The notes under the pieces are model-generated. The model had not been told where the DNA came from. It was given only the letters and a program-made list of their open reading frames with translations, and did no database searches. 12,722 nucleotides of DNA from CAYQTO01 sp964420455 (GTDB lineage: Bacteria; Sumerlaeota; Sumerlaeia; SLMS01), in contig CAYQTO010000108.1 in the NCBI GenBank assembly GCA_964420455.1, positions 1 through 12,722 of the forward strand. The letters run 5' to 3'. Below are positions 1 to 6,393 of this stretch, one piece after another. The position numbers and the translations under genes were made by a program. How positions within the stretch are numbered: position 1 is the stretch's first letter; each line of letters opens with the position of its first letter.

Positions 1-1650
1 GCCGTTTCGGGTCAGCTGGCCCTCCGCGAAGATGCAAACGAGGCCGCCCGCCCTGATTTCCTCCGTCGCCTCCCGCAGGGCCGCAATGAGCTCGCGCGGC
101 GACACTGTGCTCATTACCGGGATCGAGTCCGTAAGCCGCGCGAAGGGCTGTATATACCATTTCTGGTACATGGAACGGGCCATGATGAATCGGATCGGCC
201 TGTCCGTCAGGATCGAGATGAGCAAGGCGTCCATGAAGGACTGGTGGTTTGGGGCAATCAGGCCGCCGCCGGTGGCGGGCAGGCGCTCTGCGTGGCGGAC
301 CCGCACGTCGTAGAACAGCCGCAGGAAGACCAGCGCCATGAACCGCAGCGGCACCAGGGGGAAGCGCCAGGCGACCACGATCGCCGCCACCAGGGTGACC
401 ACGCCGCCAACCAGGAACGCATCGCCGGGATTCTCGCGGAGCCCAACGACGGTCCCCAGCATGACCGACCCCAGAATCCAGCCGATCGCCGTCACCACAT
501 TGCCGGTCGCCCAGACGCCCGCCCGCAGCCTCGCGTCCGTCGTCGCCACCACATACGCCTGGAGCGGCACGATGAACGCCCCACAGCAGAAGCCCACCAG
601 CCCCATCAGCACCGGAATCGTATAGACAAGGAATCCGGCCCCGAGGGCCCCCTCGCCGCCGAGCGTGGGCGTTGCGAGGTTCACCAGCACCGCCGTGGCG
701 CAGATGCCCAAGGCGCCGAAAGGAACCAGCCCAAGCTCGATCCGGTCGCGCGAAATGTGACCCACCAGGAAGCTCCCCAGCCCCATGCCGACCACAATCG
801 GCAGCAGCGCCACCCCCACCCAGAAGTCCGAAATACCGAGGACCTGCTTGAGGATCTGGATCGCCGCACCCTGGAACATGATGGCCACGGCCCAGAACAC
901 CGCGCCGCCGAAAATCGCCCAGCGCAGGCCCGTGTGCGCGAGAATCTCGCCCCCGTAGCGACGCAGCATCGGCCACGGGTTCACATTCAGCTTCTCCTCG
1001 GGATTTGCCGCCGGCAGCACCCGCATGCGAAGGCTGATGGCGAGACCCACCGCCGCGAAGCCCACCATCCACACCCCAGCCATCCAAAGGCCGCTGTCGG
1101 CAAAAGCGGCATAGAGAACCGGCCCCGTAATCGTCCCCAGCACGATCGACAGGAACGTGAATCCCTGGAGCACGCCGTTGCCCCATCCGAGCCGCCTTGT
1201 TGGCATGAGTTCCGGGAGGATGCCGTACTTCGACGGCCCGAAGAGCGCCGATTGCAGCGCCATCAGGAACATCACCAGGAGCCCCAGCGTATAGCTGTGG
1301 GTGAAGAAGACGACGGTCGCCAGCGACATCACGGCGATCTCCATCACCTTGGTGCCCTGGGTCACCCGGGTCTTGGAGAATCGGTCGCCGAGGAAGCCGG
1401 CAAAGCTCACGGCGAGAATCCACGGCAGGGCAAAGGCGATGCCGATGTATTGGATGTACTGGGCGCCCAGCGCCGTCGCTTCGGGTCCCGTGGCCATGGT
1501 GGCCGCCAGGTCCAACGCCAGCATGGTCAGTACAAAGCGGTAGACGTTGTCGCTGAAGGCGCCTTGGAACATGACTCCCACGAGCGCCCAGAAGCTGCGC
1601 GCGTCGATTCGCTCGTCGGCGGGGGAGGATCCTTCGGTGTGACGGGTCAT
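1..1650 (-). CDS. MFS lysophospholipid transporter-like / 1-acylglycerophosphate acyltransferase fusion (3' end outside window)
   Basis: The frame is open from ATG at 1650 to the window edge, giving 550 codons without a stop. Residues about 18-430 form a multi-helix major facilitator domain with a motif-A-like GFLGDRFSKTR segment (Asp about 89), resembling the lysophospholipid flippase LplT. Residues about 445-550 are a PlsC-type acyltransferase: NHQSFMD (His469 and Asp474 of the HX4D catalytic motif) and FAEGQLTR (Glu543-Gly544, the glycerophosphate-binding motif). In known fusions of this type an acyl-ACP/CoA synthetase (AMP-binding) domain follows; here it would lie beyond position 1, so it is not seen. 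The expected role is uptake of lysophospholipid across the inner membrane and its re-acylation (LplT-Aas repair pathway). The gene diverges from the DUF6503-like gene. The Shine-Dalgarno is weak (GCAGG, about 9 nt before the ATG). Family assignment is solid; substrate is inferred. Confidence 0.9.
   Translation of the reverse strand, partial: MTRHTEGSSPADERIDARSFWALVGVMFQGAFSDNVYRFVLTMLALDLAATMATGPEATALGAQYIQYIGIAFALPWILAVSFAGFLGDRFSKTRVTQGTKVMEIAVMSLATVVFFTHSYTLGLLVMFLMALQSALFGPSKYGILPELMPTRRLGWGNGVLQGFTFLSIVLGTITGPVLYAAFADSGLWMAGVWMVGFAAVGLAISLRMRVLPAANPEEKLNVNPWPMLRRYGGEILAHTGLRWAIFGGAVFWAVAIMFQGAAIQILKQVLGISDFWVGVALLPIVVGMGLGSFLVGHISRDRIELGLVPFGALGICATAVLVNLATPTLGGEGALGAGFLVYTIPVLMGLVGFCCGAFIVPLQAYVVATTDARLRAGVWATGNVVTAIGWILGSVMLGTVVGLRENPGDAFLVGGVVTLVAAIVVAWRFPLVPLRFMALVFLRLFYDVRVRHAERLPATGGGLIAPNHQSFMDALLISILTDRPIRFIMARSMYQKWYIQPFARLTDSIPVMSTVSPRELIAALREATEEIRAGGLVCIFAEGQLTRNG
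620..629 (-). repeat. Iterated element TTGTCTATAC (copy 1)
   Basis: Full 10-mer inside the MFS domain, read in sense as Val-Tyr-Thr. Confidence 0.75.
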
Positions 1651-1845
1651 GAGGGAACCTGCCGGGAAACCAGGATTGCGAAAAAACGTCGGCGACTCTC
1701 GTTTGTAACGCAAGACGAGGCGAACCGCGCCCGCCGGAAGAACGGACCCTTGGAGGATCCGGGTACACAAGGGATTCTGCCCGGGGAATACTTCACCTCC
1801 ACCCCCCACGGGCATCATGTACTCTTCTCCTCATTGCCAACTACG

Positions 1846-1851
1846 AGGAGG
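1846..1851 (+). promoter_or_regulatory. Shine-Dalgarno AGGAGG that selects a TTG start
   Basis: AGGAGG lies 9 nt before TTG 1861. The ATG at 1853, only one base after it, is in another frame and too close to be used, so this site supports the TTG start of the following secreted protein. Confidence 0.75.
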
Positions 1852-1860
1852 AATGCCCCC

Positions 1861-2643
1861 TTGCGTTTCCGTCTGCCATCCATGCTGGCCGCAACAGTGC
1901 TGGTCGTTTCCACCGCCGCCGCCGAGCCCACCATCGGGAAAATCGAGGCGGTCCACAACGCCCCCGCCTGGTTTGATGCGGGCATGATCGAGGCCGATGT
2001 CCACATTCGCTTCGGCGGGTCCGACCGCATTGTCGGCACCATGATGATGGACCCATACGTCGCGGTGGCACGCATCGAGTTCGCCGACGGCCGCGTGTAT
2101 GTGTTCGACGGTGAGACCGCCTGGGCGAAGGGCGACGACGTCGATCCCACCGCCGCCCGCTTCGACGTGCTGACATGGCCCTACTTCCTCGCGGCTCCCT
2201 TCAAGCTTGGCGATCCGGGCACCCGCTTTGACACCGCCCACCGCATCGCCGCCACCAGCATGACCTGTCATGGGGAGGAAATGGACTTCACCGGCAAGCT
2301 CACCTTTGGCGCCGGCGTCGGCGACGCGCCCGACGACTGGTACAACGTCTATACGCACAGGGAGACCGGCGGACTGGGTGCCCTCGCCTACATCGTCACC
2401 TTCTTTGGCACCCCGGCGCCCGGCGAGGCCGAGCCCCACGCCATTGTCTATCACGACTTCGAGGAGTTTGATTCCGTGACGCTGTCGACGCGGTGGGAGT
2501 TCTACAAGTGGTCGGCGGAGCGGGGCATCCACGGAGACCCGATCGGCGAGGGAGAGGTGCGCATGGTGCGGATGCGGCCCTACGATCCGTCATTGTTCAC
2601 GCGACCGGACGGCGCCGTCGAGGCCACGCTCCCCGGTGGTTAA
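1861..2643 (+). CDS. Secreted DUF6503-like (LolA-fold type) protein
   Basis: 260 residues from a TTG start chosen for the AGGAGG 9 nt upstream; ATG 1882 is a weaker alternative that would remove the basic residues of the signal peptide. Residues 1-22 (MRFRLPS, hydrophobic core, STAAAEP) look like a signal peptide with a signal peptidase I type AxA site, so export is likely. The body resembles DUF6503, a family from Bacteroidota and related phyla thought to have a LolA-like fold: DGETAW near 83-88, GVGDAPDDWYNVY at 152-164, a run of Y/W-rich strands at 195-217, and the closing DPSLFTRPDGAVE. No catalytic motif is visible, and a role in lipid or lipoprotein binding is only an inference from the fold. 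It diverges from the MFS/acyltransferase gene and ends tail to tail with the glycoside hydrolase. It contains one exact GTCTATAC site and one near-match. Confidence 0.8.
   Translation: MRFRLPSMLAATVLVVSTAAAEPTIGKIEAVHNAPAWFDAGMIEADVHIRFGGSDRIVGTMMMDPYVAVARIEFADGRVYVFDGETAWAKGDDVDPTAARFDVLTWPYFLAAPFKLGDPGTRFDTAHRIAATSMTCHGEEMDFTGKLTFGAGVGDAPDDWYNVYTHRETGGLGALAYIVTFFGTPAPGEAEPHAIVYHDFEEFDSVTLSTRWEFYKWSAERGIHGDPIGEGEVRMVRMRPYDPSLFTRPDGAVEATLPGG
2347..2354 (+). repeat. Iterated element core GTCTATAC (copy 2)
   Basis: Core 8-mer within the DUF6503-like gene, encoding Val-Tyr-Thr in sense. Confidence 0.65.
2640..2643. other. Interlocked convergent stop codons (TTAA)
   Basis: The palindrome TTAA holds the TAA stop of the plus-strand secreted protein (2641-2643) and the TAA stop of the minus-strand hydrolase (complement of 2640-2642). 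The two genes overlap by 4 bp, leaving no room for a terminator between them. Confidence 0.95.
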
Positions 2644-5138
2644 TCGCCGAGGAGAATCGCGTCGTAGTAGTAGCCCGGCTCCTTGCCATAACCAATGCCG
2701 GGGGTGAGTTCCACCCACCCCTCACGGTCGTATTCGCCGCCGCCGTCATTGTCGTTGTGGATCAGGCTGATGCCGAGGACGCGACCCGGCCGGAGTTCGA
2801 CCCCCGGCAGGACCGCCGCCGGCAGCCGCATCTCGTAGCGGATCGTTCCCGCCTCCTCGTCCACCGCGATGGCCAGGTCCGTGCGGTCCTCGACGACCGA
2901 CGCGATGAAGCCCTCCGGGTACTGGGTGGCATAGACAAGGTCCGAGCCGTCGCGTAGCCGTGCCACCTGAATCTCAAAGTCGTTGCCGTCGAAGGTCTCG
3001 CCGGGCCGCGCGTCGTTCTGCCCATCGATCGCCACCTGGAGCGAGTCGTGGTTCCAGACGACATTGCTCGCGGGAAAGTGCAGGGCGTCGTCGCGGGCCT
3101 CGACGGCGAGGTACAGCGCGTCTTCGTCGTAGGCAAGCCAGCCCCGGAGGGCGAGGTCATCCGGCCCCTCGGTCCGGGCGGGATTGAAGTCGACCTCGGC
3201 AAAGAGTCGCGGGGCGAGGTTGGGTTCGCGGCCTGTATGTTCGGACAGGTCTCCGTCGATCGTTGGGGGCGTGCCAACCCTCGGCACGGGCATCAGCCTC
3301 AAGGTCTCCGTCGTCACGACCTCGGTCCCCTCGATCGTATAGATCGCCTCGAGTCCGACCGGTCCCGCGTAGGAGTCCGGCCCCAGGGGAAGGTCGATGG
3401 CGAAGCGTCGTTCCTCCCGCTCGGAAAGGGACAGACTTGGGACGCTGCCAAAGACAAGATCGGGGATTGAAGCCCACCGGAGGGCCCCGGTCGCTGTCGT
3501 GTCCCGGCGGTTTGTGAGGCAGATCTGGAGGGTGGGGTTGTGGAGCTGCAGATCCTGCAGTGGCTCAAACCGGAGTTCGATCGGCTCGACAACCTGAAGG
3601 GGCACGAAGAAATCCAGTGTATCCGCATGACGGAGATTCCCAATCCTCCACCGCGTATAGACAGTGCCGGACGGTGTCCCGGGGCGTAGCGTCAGGCTTT
3701 GCTGCCCATCGTTGTTGGGCGCGATTTCGTATTCGGGCCCCGGCATCAGGCGGAGGCTCGCCCGGGCATCGAGGCCGGTTGTCCCCCCTTCCACCCTTGT
3801 CGTTACGATAACCCCCGCTGGCGCCGGGTCGTGCCGGATCGTAATGCCCCCCACATCGTTCCACGCCCCGTCCAGACCCGTGACATACACGGGTTCCTGC
3901 GTGATGGTCATGCCGAGGACGCCGTCGCGCGTGCGCCGGACGGCCCATTCGCCATTCATCCTGGTGACGGTCACGTGCGCGGCTCCGGTCTCGAGCTCAA
4001 CGGTGACGCTTTCGCCCTCCTTAGACCAGAACACGCCCACGAGAGCCCGTGCTTCATCCCGCTGCCGAAAAACATAGCCATCGACGGCCGGATCCGGCCG
4101 CACCTGTGCAACGAAAGCCGCGTTTCCCAACTGCTCGACCATCGTCCGGTGCGCCGCGAAGGATGGCTTCGGCGTGCCGTTCATGCGCGCGAGTCCACGA
4201 AAGCTCGTCGCATCCTCCGTTCTCGGATCGTCGGTCCAGTCCTTCAGCGTCAGCTGGAACACCCGCTCCATCCCTAGCGCCACCCACCGGACGGAGCTCT
4301 TCACGATTCGCTCCGCCTGAATCTGGTCACCCACTCCCGCCGGCCCCGTATAGATGCCCGTCTCCGTCAGCCAGAGTGGCCGCACGTGGTTGTACTCCTC
4401 CATGACTTCGCGGAGCGCCTCGACCTCGTGCCGTTGCCCCTCCGCCGTCGGGTTGTTTCCGTAGGTATGGTAGGACAGGGCGTCGAAGTGCCCGGCGGCA
4501 CCGTTTTCGAACATCGCGCGCAGAAAGCGGTCGTCCGCCCCGGCCAGCGCTCCCGCAATGACGACCGCCTCGGGATCGGCCTCCTTGATGCGGCGATGGG
4601 CCTCGCGCAGGAGCTGTGTATACACAACCGGGTCCGGCTTCGGCGACCAGAAGGGCAGGATGTTCGGCTCGTTCCAGACCTCCCAATGGCGGACGTGTTC
4701 CTTGTACCGGCTGACAAGCTGGAAGGCGTACTCGCCAAAGGCGGCGATCTCCTCGGCGGTTTCCGGCGCGTGCCCCTTCCACGCGGAACCATAACAGAGG
4801 ATGACCACTGCGCTGATGTTGTCTTCACGGAAATCATCGATCGCCCGGTCGAAGGTTTCCCACTCCCAGGTGCCGGGTTCCGGTTCTGCGACCGACCACC
4901 AGAAATCGCGCCGGTCCCACCGCGCACCGCTCAGGATGTAGAGGTCGAGAAACTCCCCCGCCTTCCCCGCCGCCTCGGGATCCTTCGCCGCGTGGCTATA
5001 CGGGAACCCCATGATGCCAAAAGGCGATGGCTGGCCACCACGGGCGGCGGCGACCGACGAAGATCCGAAAGGGACCGCCGCCGGGGAAGGCGACGCCGCG
5101 CGCAGGACAAGAAGAAGGCACAGGATTCGAAATAACAT
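2640..5138 (-). CDS. Secreted clan GH-A glycoside hydrolase (GH39/GH5-like) with C-terminal CBM9-like domain
   Basis: About 832 residues from ATG 5138, preceded by AGGGG about 7 nt upstream. The frame also opens at TTG 5195, but that start has no ribosome site and would bury the signal peptide. Residues 1-20 (MLFRILCLLLVLRAA) form a signal peptide. Residues about 40-340 are a TIM barrel: the probable acid/base Glu157 sits in HWEVWNEPN (151-159) and the probable nucleophile Glu259 in LWLTETG (255-261), the arrangement of clan GH-A enzymes, closest in feel to GH39 or GH5. Residues about 345-450 and 450-615 look like beta-sandwich or Ig-like modules. Residues about 622-832 start with PPTIDGDLSE and run through NDSLQ-type and GNDFEIQV segments to EYDREGWVEL, typical of CBM9-like carbohydrate-binding domains. 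It probably cleaves an external polysaccharide; the sugar cannot be told. It lies downstream of rlmN on the same strand (75-nt gap). Confidence 0.85.
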   Translation of the reverse strand: MLFRILCLLLVLRAASPSPAAVPFGSSSVAAARGGQPSPFGIMGFPYSHAAKDPEAAGKAGEFLDLYILSGARWDRRDFWWSVAEPEPGTWEWETFDRAIDDFREDNISAVVILCYGSAWKGHAPETAEEIAAFGEYAFQLVSRYKEHVRHWEVWNEPNILPFWSPKPDPVVYTQLLREAHRRIKEADPEAVVIAGALAGADDRFLRAMFENGAAGHFDALSYHTYGNNPTAEGQRHEVEALREVMEEYNHVRPLWLTETGIYTGPAGVGDQIQAERIVKSSVRWVALGMERVFQLTLKDWTDDPRTEDATSFRGLARMNGTPKPSFAAHRTMVEQLGNAAFVAQVRPDPAVDGYVFRQRDEARALVGVFWSKEGESVTVELETGAAHVTVTRMNGEWAVRRTRDGVLGMTITQEPVYVTGLDGAWNDVGGITIRHDPAPAGVIVTTRVEGGTTGLDARASLRLMPGPEYEIAPNNDGQQSLTLRPGTPSGTVYTRWRIGNLRHADTLDFFVPLQVVEPIELRFEPLQDLQLHNPTLQICLTNRRDTTATGALRWASIPDLVFGSVPSLSLSEREERRFAIDLPLGPDSYAGPVGLEAIYTIEGTEVVTTETLRLMPVPRVGTPPTIDGDLSEHTGREPNLAPRLFAEVDFNPARTEGPDDLALRGWLAYDEDALYLAVEARDDALHFPASNVVWNHDSLQVAIDGQNDARPGETFDGNDFEIQVARLRDGSDLVYATQYPEGFIASVVEDRTDLAIAVDEEAGTIRYEMRLPAAVLPGVELRPGRVLGISLIHNDNDGGGEYDREGWVELTPGIGYGKEPGYYYDAILLGD
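3655..3662 (-). repeat. Iterated element core GTCTATAC (copy 3)
   Basis: Extended on the minus strand as CTGTCTATAC within the hydrolase gene, encoding Val-Tyr-Thr. Confidence 0.65.
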
Positions 5139-5213
5139 GGAAACCCCTGCGGAGGAGAATTCCGCGAGGGTTGATGGAGGGGAGGAAAGGTTCAAGCTTA
5201 GAGTCGGGCGAAG

Positions 5214-6371
5214 TCAGCCGTCCTCGTCGCCATCGCTGGGCGCGGGGGCAAAAAAGCCGAGGTCACCGTCCGCGGGCGAGGAAGCCGCGACCGCCGCGGG
5301 CCGCCGCTGGCGGTGCTGTCCCGCCAGTTGGCCACAAGCGCCATCCACATCGAGAGCCTTTGACCAGCGCACGCTGACGGTGAAGTTCGCCCGCGCCAAC
5401 CGCGCCACGAAGGCCTCCACCGCCTCGTTCGAAGGACGCCCGTAGGGCAGCAGCGGACTCGGGTTGAACGGGATCACGTTGACCTTGCAGGGGATCGGGC
5501 GGAGTAGGACGACCAGTTCGTCCGCGTGCTCCGGAGCATCATTTACCCCCGCCAGCAGCACATACTCGAAGGTGATGCGCTTGTGGCGCGAGAAGGGATA
5601 GTCGCGGCACACGCGCAACAATTCGTCGAGCGGGTACTTGCCCGTGATGGGCATGACTTCCTCCCGCGCCTGCTGGTTCGATGCGTTCAGTGACACGGCG
5701 AGGCAGGCTCCCACACCCGACTCCGACAGCTCGATCATTCCCGGCAGGATGCCGCTCGTGCTGACGGTGATGCGCTTGGGCGAGAAGTCCTGCCCCTCCT
5801 GATCGACCAGCAACCGGATCGAGGGGATGACCGCCCCGGTGTTCAGCAGCGGTTCCCCCATCCCCATATAGACGATGTTGCGAAAGTTCGCGTCGGGGAT
5901 TTCCGCCAGCAGATGTCGCCGGGCAAACAGCACCTGGTCCACGATCTCGTCGGTGCGCATCTGGCGGAAGAACCCGTTGTAGCCAGTCACGCAGAAACGA
6001 CAGTCCACGGCGCAGCCGACCTGGGAGCTGAGACACTGCGTCCAGTAGTTGCGCTTCGGGTCGTACATGAGGACCGACTCGACCTTGCGTCCATCCTCGA
6101 GCTCGAAAAGGAACTTGAAGCTGCCATCGGCGGAGCGGCGTGTGACCGCCACGGACTTGACCCCACCGAGCCGGGTGTTCTCGAGGAGCCATGCCCGCAG
6201 GTCCGCCGGCAGATTCCTCATCTCGTCGAAGGACCGGGCTGCCTTCTTCTGCACCCAGTGGAAAAGCTGCCTGCCGCGGAATTCGGGGAATCCCGCGCTG
6301 GCAAGGAGCGCCGCCATTTCGTCGCGGCCCATGCCCCGGAGGATCGGCCGGTCGTCTTTCTCTTCCATCAT
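5214..6371 (-). CDS. rlmN: Dual-specificity RNA methyltransferase RlmN (radical SAM)
   Basis: 385 residues from ATG 6371; GTG 6374 and ATG 6368 are equally placed alternatives and no Shine-Dalgarno decides between them. RlmN methylates C2 of A2503 in 23S rRNA and A37 of some tRNAs in the cytoplasm. Visible motifs are the radical-SAM cluster CAVDCRFC (Cys120, Cys124, Cys127, CX3CX2C), Cys113 seven residues before it in TQCLSSQVGC, the SAM-binding GMGEP (170-174), and the methyl-carrying Cys346 in GACGQLAG. Length is normal for the family. The segment before Cys346 reads RWSKALDVDGACGQL, where most RlmN proteins have an RGDDID-type sequence. A tail of about 35 residues rich in Ala, Pro, Asp and Gly follows residue 350. 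It sits 22 nt downstream of the large membrane protein, so co-transcription is likely; the gap holds a TTGTCTATAC element. Confidence 0.95.
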   Translation of the reverse strand: MMEEKDDRPILRGMGRDEMAALLASAGFPEFRGRQLFHWVQKKAARSFDEMRNLPADLRAWLLENTRLGGVKSVAVTRRSADGSFKFLFELEDGRKVESVLMYDPKRNYWTQCLSSQVGCAVDCRFCVTGYNGFFRQMRTDEIVDQVLFARRHLLAEIPDANFRNIVYMGMGEPLLNTGAVIPSIRLLVDQEGQDFSPKRITVSTSGILPGMIELSESGVGACLAVSLNASNQQAREEVMPITGKYPLDELLRVCRDYPFSRHKRITFEYVLLAGVNDAPEHADELVVLLRPIPCKVNVIPFNPSPLLPYGRPSNEAVEAFVARLARANFTVSVRWSKALDVDGACGQLAGQHRQRRPAAVAASSPADGDLGFFAPAPSDGDEDG

Positions 6372-6374
6372 CAC

Positions 6375-6384
6375 TTGTCTATAC
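6375..6384 (+). repeat. Iterated element TTGTCTATAC (copy 4) in the gap before rlmN
   Basis: Full 10-mer in the 22-nt gap between the membrane-protein stop and the rlmN start, so no protein-coding constraint explains it. It occupies the place where a ribosome-binding site for rlmN would be expected. Confidence 0.8.
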
Positions 6385-6393
6385 AGGTTGCTG

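Noticed and set aside
244..1860. Long plus-strand open frame running into the DUF6503-like gene
   Set aside because: It is antisense to the MFS/acyltransferase gene; its His/Arg/Pro-rich translation is typical of the shadow of a GC-rich gene, and real coding starts at TTG 1861.
1651..1860. Possible divergent promoters
   Set aside because: I searched both strands for paired -35/-10 boxes; TTGCGA at about 1676 has no partner at 16-18 bp, so none is called.
4615..4626. 12-bp perfect palindrome TGTGTATACACA
   Set aside because: It is a single copy inside the hydrolase coding Val-Tyr-Thr; it lacks the TCTA core of the iterated element and may be chance.
4386..5135. 249-codon plus-strand frame
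   Set aside because: It is antisense to the N-terminal half of the glycoside hydrolase, whose motifs are unmistakable.
5139..5195. Upstream TTG start at 5195 for the hydrolase
   Set aside because: It has no ribosome site and would put 19 polar residues before a good signal peptide at ATG 5138.
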